In this document: one piece after another, positions 26,349 through 33,971 of the stretch | Position numbering within the stretch: the stretch's first letter is position 1 | Layout of the letters: every line of letters starts with the position of its first letter | Assembly: GCA_002376235.1 (NCBI GenBank) | Contig: DFNX01000003.1 | Location: forward strand, 739,051 to 803,050 | From: Neorhizobium sp. UBA3556 | GTDB taxonomy: Bacteria; Pseudomonadota; Alphaproteobacteria; Rhizobiales; Rhizobiaceae | Length of the DNA: 64,000 bases | Direction of reading: 5' to 3' | Translations under genes and position numbers: made by a program | The notes under the pieces: generated by a model | What the model was told of the DNA's origin: nothing | What the model saw: only the letters and a program-made list of their open reading frames with translations | The model's database searches: none

Positions 26349-26396
26349 ATCTTTGATGGCGCGATCATCGTTTACTGCGGCATCAATGCAGGCTGA
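26349..26396 (+). pseudogene. Degenerate 3' end of the 52-aa membrane protein gene
   Basis: Sixteen codons read IFDGAIIVYCGINAG-stop, closely matching the end of the protein at 23903-24061 (IFVGVIIVYGGMNAS-stop). No start or upstream part remains. It shows that the small-gene zone has been duplicated and eroded. Confidence 0.65.
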
Positions 26397-26500
26397 CAGC
26401 GCCCCCGATGGCAGCTGGAGCAACCAACGCGGAACCTTTATCCGCCTTGACAATTATACGGGGCCAAACCCTTGTTGCGTCCGCTCCGGGGCTGGGTAAC

Positions 26501-26540
26501 AAGCCCCGCTACTTCCACGAAGTTGTAGCGGGGCTTTTTC
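26501..26540 (+). terminator. Rho-independent terminator, module copy 3
   Basis: AAGCCCCGCTAC and GTAGCGGGGCTT form a perfect 12-bp stem with the loop TTCCACGAAGTT, followed by TTTC. Upstream (26430-26480) the strings GCGGAACCTTT and CTTGTTGCGT are shared with modules 1 and 2, so this is a diverged copy with the same stem but another loop. Confidence 0.85.
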
Positions 26541-26567
26541 GGTTAGGTGGAGTGCCGGGGCGCCACG

Positions 26568-26660
26568 TCACTGGAGCCAGATCAGCCCCGCTACCACCCC
26601 TGCCCAAATCATAAGCGAGATCAGAAGCACAGCAAGATAGTTGCGAAGGCGACGTGTCAT
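26568..26660 (-). CDS. 30-aa single-span membrane protein, paralogue A
   Basis: MTRRLRNYLAVLLISLMIWA followed by GVVAGLIWLQ and a stop: positively charged start and one membrane span. A second gene at 37750-37842 encodes a 30-aa protein with the same first four residues and about 50% identity overall. The differences are mainly conservative substitutions or silent changes, evidence of selection at the protein level. The upstream bases (GAGAAAGTTCGCTT) are also conserved. Function unknown. Confidence 0.7.
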   Translation of the reverse strand: MTRRLRNYLAVLLISLMIWAGVVAGLIWLQ

Positions 26661-26746
26661 ACAACCAGAACATCTGCTGATCGAGAAAGTTCGCTTTTTA
26701 TCGTCGGGTCGCTGAACCTGCTCCTATGGATTTCACTGCGGCGGTA

Positions 26747-26865
26747 GAGCGATCAGCGGAACCCTTTGCGGTTCCCGCTGTTGTATAGCCGCCAGACTCT
26801 TGTTGCGTACACATCGAGAATACGGCCGGCCCCGCTGCGATCCCAAAGCCGCAGCGGGGCTTTTT
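26747..26865 (+). repeat. Duplicated sRNA/terminator module, copy 2
   Basis: Contains GGAACC...GGTTCC near 26758-26775, then the 35-base block shared with copy 1 (26788-26822). The terminator CCCCGCTGCG-ATCCCAAAGC-CGCAGCGGGG follows, with CTTTTT. Compared with copy 1, the stem differs by paired changes (TACG/CGTA versus TGCG/CGCA) while the loop is identical, direct evidence that RNA structure is maintained. Confidence 0.75.
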
Positions 26866-27057
26866 GATGTCAGGGCGCGGTGGCGATGCTCCGCACAATC
26901 GATCGGTAATTGCAGACTCGACAGTGGCTACATATCTCAGGTTGATCATATTGTGATGATTTCAATCTTATCGCTCGTCGTGTTCCCGGCTTTTTGTATC
27001 GACGATGCTCGCTGGCAAGAGAGGCACGCAAGAAAATCGAACTAGAGACTGCTTCAG

Positions 27058-27678
27058 ATGCATGTACAAAACCTCTTCCGGCTTGCCGCGTTAACCGCGT
27101 TCTGCGCGGCCTACCTCTTATCTTTCCACCTCCCCGAGTGGACTAGCTACGAAAACGGGCCAATCGAAATGGCCCAGAACCTTGTTCTGTTTGCGGGAGG
27201 GCTTCAGGCAGTCTCTTATGGATACAGAGCGAGAACCCCGTGGCGGTACCTTTGGCTTGCGATAACGCCAATCTGGTTCATATGCCTTGGTAGGGAACTT
27301 AGCTGGGGCGCGGTTTTACTGCCTCCGATCAAATTTTCGACCAGCGGCCCTTTCTACAGCAGCGCCGTTTTGCCTTACAAAAACCTCGTCGCGCCGATTG
27401 TCGGTTTGCTACTTGTGTTTTCGCTTGGGCTGTTTCTTCGGTTCAAGCTCTGGACCATTTGCGTATTTGCGGCCAAGTCCCGGCAGCTACCGGTGCTAGA
27501 GGTCGTAATGGCCGGCATAGCAGTCTTGCTGATGACCGCGGCTGAAAACCACATGAACATGTCTCTTGAAAGCTATCTTGGCTACGGACAGATTTTCGAA
27601 GAAACAATTGAGCTGTCAGCTTATTTGTTCCTCTTCGCTGCACAACACCGACTTCGGCTAGTTGAGAGCTACCAATAG
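27058..27678 (+). CDS. Multi-span membrane protein (206 aa), unknown
   Basis: About six hydrophobic segments. Conserved-looking polar residues occur inside the membrane region: ENGPIEMAQNLVLF near residue 33, LGRELSWGAV near 78, AAENHMNMSLESYLG near 161 and FEETIELSAYL near 180. Buried Glu/His/Arg motifs of this kind suggest an integral-membrane enzyme or transporter-like protein, but I cannot name the family. Start at the ATG 27058 without a strong Shine-Dalgarno. It is flanked by the repeat string GATGTCAGGGCG just after its stop. Confidence 0.65.
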   Translation: MHVQNLFRLAALTAFCAAYLLSFHLPEWTSYENGPIEMAQNLVLFAGGLQAVSYGYRARTPWRYLWLAITPIWFICLGRELSWGAVLLPPIKFSTSGPFYSSAVLPYKNLVAPIVGLLLVFSLGLFLRFKLWTICVFAAKSRQLPVLEVVMAGIAVLLMTAAENHMNMSLESYLGYGQIFEETIELSAYLFLFAAQHRLRLVESYQ

Positions 27679-27840
27679 TGATTATGATGTCAGGGCGATG
27701 GGGGTCGGCTGTTTCAGGTATGGCGAACTCCGGCCGTTCTGCCAGGTTCAACGAATGAAGCTCGGATCTTGCCCGCCTTTCTCCTCATGCTCTCTCAGCA
27801 CGCTGCAGCTAAGCGCAATTCGGGCGACGAAGCGCCTCAA

Positions 27841-28077
27841 ATGGTTCACTGCGAAGAGCATGGGCCCCAGCCCGAAGCTTTCGTTTGCCGGCATATCGTT
27901 GAGGGTCTTGTTCAACGTAACCCGGTCGGGTTTTTCTGGAGCGCCGAAAACCTCGGCCCTCATCCCGATGCTTGGTGCTCAGAATGCAACGATAGGGCCG
28001 CGTTGACCGGGGGCGAGTGGGTGGATGAAGCGTTAGCACATCTGGACGCAAGATTGATGTGCAGCGAATGCTATTAA
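27841..28077 (+). CDS. Cys/His-rich small protein (78 aa), probably zinc-binding
   Basis: MVHCEEHGPQPEAFVCRHIV opens with C-x3-H...C-x-H; later AWCSECNDRAALTGGEW and a final LMCSECY give two CxxC pairs. The pattern fits a small zinc-binding protein and the sequence character is strongly protein-like. The start at ATG 27841 is favoured because the motif begins there; a longer frame to 27769 starts with TTG. Function unknown. Confidence 0.6.
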   Translation: MVHCEEHGPQPEAFVCRHIVEGLVQRNPVGFFWSAENLGPHPDAWCSECNDRAALTGGEWVDEALAHLDARLMCSECY

Positions 28078-28122
28078 ACGGCTATTTCCGAGCAAGAGCT
28101 CCCACGTTGCGAGAGTAGATGA

Positions 28123-28152
28123 ATAAGGCCGGAGCGACCTCTCGCACCGACC
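28123..28152 (-). terminator. Rho-independent terminator behind the DUF3597 gene, copy 2
   Basis: The minus strand reads GGTCGGTGCGA-GAGG-TCGCTCCGGCC, then TTATTC. The hairpin is nearly identical to the one at 22082-22113. It lies 30 bp past the stop of the DUF3597 gene. Confidence 0.8.
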
Positions 28153-28182
28153 TCTTTTCGAAAGGCATTTTACCGCCCAAGC

Positions 28183-28644
28183 CTAGTCCAGCAGTTCAGC
28201 CGGCACCTTCCCACCGTTCTCTGACAGCTTTTTCAGCAGAGCCTTATGCAGCCAGATGTTCATTTCAGCGGATCCGTCCTTCTCGCCGGTATAGGCAAGC
28301 TCTTCGGCCAGCTCCCTTCGCTCGGCCAGACTGGCGTCCATCCCGAGTGCCTTCATTAGGTCGACGATCGAGTGCTTCCAGTCGAGCTTCTGGCCGCTGC
28401 GTGCAACGGCGGCGTCGAGGATCGGAGCGACCTCAACAGCAGATGATGTTGCCGACGAGGCCGGTGCCGCCCCTCCTGCTGTCGGAGGTACTTGTCCGGT
28501 GCCTCCTATTGGTGGAGCCGTAGTAGCCGCTTGTTCGAGAATTGTGGAGGATGCCGGTGTCGGCTCGGCACCAGTTGGAGATGCTGGGGCCGCATGGGCC
28601 GCTCCGCCAAAGATCGCATCTTTGATCTTGCTGAAAATGCTCAC
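28183..28644 (-). CDS. DUF3597 domain protein (153 aa)
   Basis: Starts at GTG 28644 with an excellent AAGGAGAG. The N-terminal MSIFSKIKDAIFGGAAHA is followed by an Ala/Pro/Thr/Gly linker. The C-terminal DUF3597 domain reads VEVAPILDAAVARSGQKLDW, KHSIVDLMKALGMDASLAER and then WLHKALLKKLSENGGKVP. DUF3597 proteins look like LysM/BON-associated small cell-envelope or cytosolic proteins, but the role is unknown. Monocistronic, with its own terminator. Confidence 0.88.
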   Translation of the reverse strand: MSIFSKIKDAIFGGAAHAAPASPTGAEPTPASSTILEQAATTAPPIGGTGQVPPTAGGAAPASSATSSAVEVAPILDAAVARSGQKLDWKHSIVDLMKALGMDASLAERRELAEELAYTGEKDGSAEMNIWLHKALLKKLSENGGKVPAELLD

Positions 28645-28786
28645 GTATCTCTCCTTTTTCGTGAAGTCGCAAAGTCAACTATCCGTGAGACGATGCGTTC
28701 CGACCCGAACAGAAAAAGGCGGCACCACTGCCGCCTCTCTCTCATTATGTCCGGCCCTAAGCAGGCGAGCGGCAATGCGCACGGAT

Positions 28787-28852
28787 CGTCGCGAGAGCAT
28801 TCCCCTCCTCCGACCAGTTTAAATCCCCTCTCGAACTCAAGCTCTCGCGACG
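28787..28852. repeat. Leader module copy B: 12-bp inverted repeat
   Basis: CGTCGCGAGAGC (28787-28798) and GCTCTCGCGACG (28841-28852) are perfect reverse complements around a 42-base loop, followed by CCCCC and then TCCATTGACTTTGG. TTGACT with TATGGT 17 bases later makes a fair promoter for the 57-aa gene at 28936. Arms differ from copy A (23411-23478) but pairing is retained. Confidence 0.65.
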
Positions 28853-28935
28853 CCCCCTCCTACGTCCCTGGCCAGAACGTGTCTCCATTGACTTTGGTTT
28901 TCTGGGAACATATGGTGAACATGATGGAGGTGCAG

Positions 28936-29109
28936 ATGAACCGTACCGATGAAGTTGTATCTCGAGCTCTAGCAGTCGTAGCTGCGTCACGCGCGCTGCG
29001 TGAAAAGCAGGAAAAGCAGAGGCGGGAAATTTACGAGCGCGTTCAGATCGCCTCTCTCAAGCGCCCTACTATCCCGAAGGGAATTCAGCTGCGCCTTAAT
29101 CTGCAATGA
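28936..29109 (+). CDS. Small basic helical protein (57 aa)
   Basis: MNRTDEVVSRALAVVAASRA, then a charged helix (LREKQEKQRREIYERVQIA) and a basic tail. GGAGG sits 5 bases before the ATG, so the start is firm. It follows leader module B and its promoter-like boxes. No family recognised; could be a nucleic-acid-binding peptide. Confidence 0.6.
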   Translation: MNRTDEVVSRALAVVAASRALREKQEKQRREIYERVQIASLKRPTIPKGIQLRLNLQ

Positions 29110-29150
29110 CCCTTCCCCGCCTCAAAGACTAGCGGGCAGAGAAGATCGAC

Positions 29151-29345
29151 ATGTCGTGCCGGCGCTGCGACCGCCACGGTGTCTACGACCGCAAAGCACT
29201 GGTAAAGAAGTTCGGAGCGACTACTGAATTCGTTGAGCTCCGGCGGATCCTTGCCATCGGCTGCGATCGACGTGGCACGGATGGATGCGAGGCGTGCTTC
29301 CCTTGCCTGCTCACCGTCAACATCTTGATCGAGGAACGCAGATGA
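29151..29345 (+). CDS. Small zinc-ribbon-like protein (64 aa)
   Basis: MSCRRCDRHGVYDRKALVKK carries CxxC; GCDRRGTDGCEACFPCL supplies further Cys residues. The arrangement, with FVELRRIL between, matches a small Rhizobiales protein type in which two Cys clusters bind zinc. It directly follows the 57-aa gene with the same direction. Function unknown. Confidence 0.65.
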   Translation: MSCRRCDRHGVYDRKALVKKFGATTEFVELRRILAIGCDRRGTDGCEACFPCLLTVNILIEERR

Positions 29346-29364
29346 GTGACGAAAGCCGCACCGC

Positions 29365-29583
29365 ATGTTCTTTTTCGTTATCGTGGAACACTGCGAGCAC
29401 CAGGGATGCAAGGAGTGGGGCTGCTACGAATTCGAGGAAAGTAGTGGCATCACGTTTTGGTATTGTGCACGGCATCAACCGCTCATCTATCGAGGCCTTC
29501 CTCGGCACGGCGAGGCAAGGTCAGATACAGCTGAGATTGCCCACATGTCGCGGTGGCGACCAACACCACCTGTGGCGGCATGA
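29365..29583 (+). CDS. Cys-rich small protein (72 aa)
   Basis: The segment EHCEHQGCKEWGCYEFEESS and then FWYCARHQP carries four Cys and two His in a spacing suggestive of a zinc knuckle. The C-terminal 30 residues look less conserved. It starts 19 bp after the stop of the previous zinc-ribbon gene and may be its operon partner; no clear Shine-Dalgarno. Confidence 0.45.
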   Translation: MFFFVIVEHCEHQGCKEWGCYEFEESSGITFWYCARHQPLIYRGLPRHGEARSDTAEIAHMSRWRPTPPVAA

Positions 29584-29604
29584 TCGCGCTCAATCTGACG
29601 CTCG

Positions 29605-29805
29605 ATGTATATTGCACCCGCTGAAATCGCGATGTCGAAGATGCCGCCGGAAGAAAAGGCAATCGGGCAGACATTCCGCTGCATAAAATGCGACCAACCA
29701 AGACAGTACTTCGTCAGCCATCGAAGTGCCAACCGTCGTATCCAGGTGCCAAGCGGCCCGACAAATGGTGCAGGGCGGCGGGGCCAAATCGACATTGCTT
29801 TATAA
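29605..29805 (+). CDS. Questionable small ORF (66 aa)
   Basis: The middle, IGQTFRCIKCDQPRQYFVSH, looks like a zinc-ribbon, but the flanks are poor and a minus-strand frame covers the same bases. Listed because it continues a run of small Cys-containing genes. Low support. Confidence 0.25.
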   Translation: MYIAPAEIAMSKMPPEEKAIGQTFRCIKCDQPRQYFVSHRSANRRIQVPSGPTNGAGRRGQIDIAL

Positions 29806-29906
29806 AATAAAGCCAAATTAATATTAACAGCAAAACGAAAATATAAAGATTGAACAATCATACATGATGCTTCATTTTCAATCGAATTCAGGCGAATGGG
29901 GTTGCC

Positions 29907-30995
29907 GTGGCCAAATATAATCAGGTTCATACTCAAACGAATTTTTCGTATATTCCTGCGATAGACGGGCTCCGTGCGGTATCTGCTTTTCTCGTTTTTG
30001 CTACCCATGCTTACCATGATAAGGTTCCAGGCGGTATAATAGGCGTCGATATTTTTTTCGCGATAAGCGGCTTCCTCATAACGTCGATATTGTTACGAGA
30101 GGCGGATAGAACTGGCACGATATCGATACGCGAATTCTACTACAAACGCTCACTTCGTATATTGCCCGCAGCATTTTTCTTCTTCGCCTTCATATACCTT
30201 TTTGCCTACGATGCGATGGGCGACCACGGGCAATCCGCTACGCTAAATTTTGCGGCTGCAGTTTTCAGCTTCATGAACTGGCTACGCGCCTTCACAAACT
30301 ACGATGGCAACTATCTGGCCCACTCTTGGTCCTTGTCAGTCGAGGAGCAATTTTATGCGATCTGGTCTTTGGTCGTACTTGTTGCAGTACGCAAGGGCCG
30401 TAGAAAAGCGCTCGTGCCACTACTCGTAGCGACCATGGCTCTTGTCATCGCATGGAAATGCTATCTTGGCATCTCGGGGGCCACACCGGCCCGAGTTCTC
30501 AATGGCTTAGACACTAGAGCAGATGCCATATTGATCGGCGCGTTGTTCGCTTGCATACCAATCGATAAAGCGGTACGCCTTGCCAGCCGATTTTGGCTCA
30601 TCCCGATTATCGGACTTCTCATCGTACTCAGGGCCGCCGATGACAAGAGCAACGACATTTGGATGTTTCTCCCGTTTTTTACTGCCATCTCTGCCTGCCT
30701 GCTGCTAATCTCATTAGGCAACAACGTCATTCAACGGCTGCTTAGCACTCCAGTAGCCGTCTACTTCGGCAAGCGATCCTATAGCTTCTATCTGTGGCAT
30801 TACCCGATCGTGGCGGTAATGTGGGGATCCGAAATACGCCGTACAGTCTGGATCCTCCCAACATTGCTTCTGTCAATTGTAGCGGCAGAATTGAGCTATC
30901 GCTTTATTGAGACGCCGTTCCTGAACCTCCGCCACCGAAATGCTGAACGGAAGACAGTGGCGACCAGCACTGTCTGCCACGAGACACCGCAGTGA
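29907..30995 (+). CDS. Acyltransferase 3 (OafA-like) family membrane protein
   Basis: 362 residues with about ten membrane spans. The N-terminal SYIPAIDGLRAVSAFLVFATHAY holds the family's Arg and His, then GGIIGVDIFFAISGFLITSIL and FYYKRSLRILPA, all typical of the acyltransferase-3 family that O-acetylates sugars of LPS O-antigen, capsule and Nod factors. Start is GTG/ATG-like at 29907 after a very AT-rich promoter region. First gene of the polysaccharide locus; likely decorates the polymer at the membrane. Confidence 0.93.
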   Translation: MAKYNQVHTQTNFSYIPAIDGLRAVSAFLVFATHAYHDKVPGGIIGVDIFFAISGFLITSILLREADRTGTISIREFYYKRSLRILPAAFFFFAFIYLFAYDAMGDHGQSATLNFAAAVFSFMNWLRAFTNYDGNYLAHSWSLSVEEQFYAIWSLVVLVAVRKGRRKALVPLLVATMALVIAWKCYLGISGATPARVLNGLDTRADAILIGALFACIPIDKAVRLASRFWLIPIIGLLIVLRAADDKSNDIWMFLPFFTAISACLLLISLGNNVIQRLLSTPVAVYFGKRSYSFYLWHYPIVAVMWGSEIRRTVWILPTLLLSIVAAELSYRFIETPFLNLRHRNAERKTVATSTVCHETPQ

Positions 30996-31020
30996 CCAAA
31001 CACTTTGCATCTGTATGATT

Positions 31021-31182
31021 TCACGGGGGAACCGCGTCGCCACTCAAGCGACTTTTGATGTGCAGATTAGGCATTACGCCCACATACTGGCCGTAACGAT
31101 ATAAGTCGCGGGTGCCATTAAACATCGCCACCCAAGCTATCAATCCAGTCAGGGTCGCGATCAAATAGAACTGCACCCTCAC
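31021..31182 (-). CDS. Small membrane protein (53 aa)
   Basis: A GTG at 31182 lies 6 bases after GGGAGG. The product starts MRVQFYLIATLTGLIAWVAM, one membrane segment, followed by a Tyr/Gly/Arg tail (NGTRDLYRYGQYVGVMPNLH). It fills the gap between the acyltransferase and the next glycosyltransferase-like gene but on the opposite strand. No family recognised. Confidence 0.5.
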   Translation of the reverse strand: MRVQFYLIATLTGLIAWVAMFNGTRDLYRYGQYVGVMPNLHIKSRLSGDAVPP

Positions 31183-31355
31183 ATCCACCCTCCCGAATTA
31201 ATCTTGTTTCTAGGTTGCAGTTGAAACCTCGTTCGAATTGATGCTTTCGTTTCACAGTTGTGTTTTATCTATAGATGCACGACGTATTACAGATTTCTTC
31301 TTGTCGCGATAGTTCAACTGCAAGGTTCTCATCGCAAATTCGAGGTCCATTCCGA

Positions 31356-32381
31356 ATGAGTTTAACGATTGTAAGCGACATTCCCTTCCACACGGGATGG
31401 TCACCGATCTCTCATATGCAGGAGCTACTAGCCAAGCTAACTTCGACCGAGGTCGAAGATGTGTCCCTCCGAAAGAGCAACCGGCTGCATTCATTGTTTT
31501 ACCGACATGCTCCGAGAGCGCGTTCTGCCGATGATAATGTCGCGTTATTCATCACCGCGACAGCCTATGGCGCTCGGAAATTTGTACCGGTTGCCAAGGA
31601 ACTCGGAGGCTTCTCTCGAACCGCAATTTGGATCATCGACAGCTTTTGGACCGATGCCTCATCACGCGAGAAGACGCTGATCGACAAACACTTTGATGTT
31701 GTCGCATACATGCAGTCTTACGATGATGAATTCTACCGAAAGCTCTTCGGTGATCGGGCGCTTCGGCTGGATTGGGGAAGCGATGCGCTGAATCTGGGAA
31801 CAGCTAACGCCATCAGAGACGTCGACCTTCTGCGAATCGGACGGCAGCCGACCGATTGGGAAAACGACCATGTCACAGCTCAAGCATGCGCAAAAAGCGG
31901 CATATCATTCCGCGGTCGCCCACCGATGTTGTCAGCGGTAGAAGATTTTCCCGAACTGATGCGCTCTCACTACAGCCGAACGAAGTTCGTTCTTGCAAAC
32001 TCGAACATCGCTGCGCCGGCGCCCTATACACATCCTACGAAAGCTTACATGACCGGACGCTGGACAGATGCACTTGCGTGTGGAGCTACTGTAGCAGGCA
32101 TCCCTCCTGAAGGTGATATAGCCCTGCTCGACTGGCCTGAAGCACTATTAAAGCTTCGAAATCTCAATCGCCTCGACGGGCTAATCCAGATCGAGGCTGC
32201 ACTGAAATCTTGGACGCCAGCTACTCCAGCGCGAAACCACATCGGTGCGCTTCGTCAGCTAGATTGGCGATGGCGGTTTGCTAAGCTCTTGAAGACCCTC
32301 GAAATTAGTGCTCCGCGGCTGGACAGCGAAATTATCGAACTTAAGAACAGAATTCTGCAAGTACAGTCGTTAGCATCCTAA
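31356..32381 (+). CDS. Probable GT-B type glycosyltransferase (341 aa)
   Basis: From ATG 31356, MSLTIVSDIPFHTGWSPIS. The C-terminal HPTKAYMTGRWTDALACGAT and VAGIPPEGD resemble the sugar-nucleotide-binding half of GT-B enzymes (a conserved Gly/Glu region near the end of group-1-like transferases). The N-terminal half reads WIIDSFWTDASSREK...KHFDVVAYMQSYDDEFY, like a GT-B acceptor domain. Exact family and sugar unknown. An upstream GTG/ATG frame (31275) lacks family-like sequence. Confidence 0.6.
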   Translation: MSLTIVSDIPFHTGWSPISHMQELLAKLTSTEVEDVSLRKSNRLHSLFYRHAPRARSADDNVALFITATAYGARKFVPVAKELGGFSRTAIWIIDSFWTDASSREKTLIDKHFDVVAYMQSYDDEFYRKLFGDRALRLDWGSDALNLGTANAIRDVDLLRIGRQPTDWENDHVTAQACAKSGISFRGRPPMLSAVEDFPELMRSHYSRTKFVLANSNIAAPAPYTHPTKAYMTGRWTDALACGATVAGIPPEGDIALLDWPEALLKLRNLNRLDGLIQIEAALKSWTPATPARNHIGALRQLDWRWRFAKLLKTLEISAPRLDSEIIELKNRILQVQSLAS

Positions 32382-32409
32382 ATGGCCTCACATAACCGGT
32401 ATTCAACTC

Positions 32410-32652
32410 ATGCCACCTTGGTCGCAACTGATACTCAACCTCGTTCATCGCTTTCGCGCTAAGTTGAGCCGGTGGTCAGACGGCCCTTTAGAGGAATGGA
32501 AAGCCGATTTTGTCCGCACACCTGTTCAATTAATCGACGGAGAGTGGGCCGAAGGCTTCGTAGCCCACAGGACCATAAATGGTATTAAACAATTCAGACG
32601 CGCTACCGAGGATGAAAAACAAGATCTGATAGCACTGAGAATGACGCCCTGA
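32410..32652 (+). CDS. Small repeat-family protein (80 aa), member 1
   Basis: One of four related small proteins in the polysaccharide locus (also 34481, 34734, 37507). The shared C-terminal core here is QLIDGEWAEGFVAHRTINGI-KQFRRATEDEKQDL, pattern RxxxGxxxYRxxTxEE; member 37507 has the closest match. The N-terminus is a basic amphipathic helix. It ends exactly one base before the polymerase-like gene (stop TGA directly followed by ATG), so the two are translationally coupled. Function unknown. Confidence 0.65.
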   Translation: MPPWSQLILNLVHRFRAKLSRWSDGPLEEWKADFVRTPVQLIDGEWAEGFVAHRTINGIKQFRRATEDEKQDLIALRMTP

Positions 32653-33963
32653 ATGCGGAACGCCCTTCAAAGACGGACTGTCGAGCCGATGGTTGCGCTT
32701 GAGTATGCGCTCCACCGCTTCATGATCCACGCGCTTATCATCTGTGATATTCTTTATTCATCACGCTTAAACCGGGTGATCGGAGGCTTCGCCCAGCCTG
32801 CTCTATTGGGGACAGCGACAGCAATTATCGTTTTTTACATGTTCTATCTGCTGGCGCGTGGCAGAGTTCTACCCATCGCGCTGGGTGCGCTATATGCTGG
32901 ACTTATTTTCTACCAGGTAGGGGTATTCGCGGAGCGAGCTGCGATAGCTTTTCACCCGAATGTGTTCTTTCAGTTTCTCTGGCTAATGGCCCTTATTCCA
33001 TTCTACGCATGGGTGACCGTTGGCTTGAGGGGTTACATGCTTCGTGAAGTTATCTTCTATTCAACTGCGTATTGCTGCGCCTATGTCCTAATGTCTGTAG
33101 CCCAACTAACTGGCATTCTTCCGTACAGCATCTTGTCAGCCATTGTTAGTGACCAAGACTCCCGCGGGGCTCGGGTATTCCTCTATGCCACAGTCGCCGC
33201 CATCGCCTATTTCTACTGGCTGTACCGACTACGGAGGCGTGTGACTTACAGCAGCCTCGCTTTCTTCACCGTCGCGGCCTTGGCCTCGGTTCTGTCCCTC
33301 TCGCGCGTCTATCTGCTCATTCTGCTTTGTCTGACGATCCCTTTCATTTTTAAGTGGAGAGCCTGGCTAATATCGTTATGCGTTCGAGCAGTGTTCGTCG
33401 GAGTTACAGCCTACATCTTCTATGGTTTTGTCGACATCACTTTCAATCCATTTGCGGCGTTTGCAACGGATCTCTCTGGCGCCTACCGCGCCTACGAATA
33501 TGATGTGGTGCGTCACGTGCTGAGACAGGAACCGCTCGTCGGCTTCGGTGTTCCGCCAGATGTAATATACGTTCGACAATTTCTAGGCCAGCTAGACATC
33601 TTTGCGAGCGATCTCGGAGCTCTCGGCACATGGTTCGACTTGGGTTTGTTCGGCCTGCTTCTGTTCTTCTATCTCATGCTTGTCTGCTCTAAACCATTGC
33701 ACTTTCTTGAGGAGCAGTATGGATGGCCGTTGTTTCTATCAGGATGCCTTTTGACGGCTTACGGCGCTATCTCGCCTACGGCAATGTATGGTGGAGCTAC
33801 CCTAACCGCTTTATTTCTTGGTCTCGCACTGGGATCTCGCAAGCCGCGCAAGTACTCAGTTAGCCGCCGCGAAGCCATGCGTAATCGGCAATTGAAACGC
33901 CTGAACGAACTCGGCGCCAGTGATATCGGGATCTTGCCCGTCAATAAGAACAATCATTTGTAG
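32653..33963 (+). CDS. O-antigen-polymerase/ligase-like membrane protein (Wzy-type)
   Basis: 436 residues with about eleven hydrophobic segments, and a large loop around VVRHVLRQEPLVGFGVPPDV, which resembles the periplasmic loop of Wzy/WaaL proteins (H...PL.G.G). It likely polymerises or ligates repeat units at the periplasmic face. Coupling to the small gene upstream and the acetyltransferase downstream places it in the operon core. Sequence similarity within this fold is weak, so polymerase versus ligase cannot be decided. Confidence 0.7.
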   Translation: MRNALQRRTVEPMVALEYALHRFMIHALIICDILYSSRLNRVIGGFAQPALLGTATAIIVFYMFYLLARGRVLPIALGALYAGLIFYQVGVFAERAAIAFHPNVFFQFLWLMALIPFYAWVTVGLRGYMLREVIFYSTAYCCAYVLMSVAQLTGILPYSILSAIVSDQDSRGARVFLYATVAAIAYFYWLYRLRRRVTYSSLAFFTVAALASVLSLSRVYLLILLCLTIPFIFKWRAWLISLCVRAVFVGVTAYIFYGFVDITFNPFAAFATDLSGAYRAYEYDVVRHVLRQEPLVGFGVPPDVIYVRQFLGQLDIFASDLGALGTWFDLGLFGLLLFFYLMLVCSKPLHFLEEQYGWPLFLSGCLLTAYGAISPTAMYGGATLTALFLGLALGSRKPRKYSVSRREAMRNRQLKRLNELGASDIGILPVNKNNHL

Positions 33964-33971
33964 AGGTTTGG

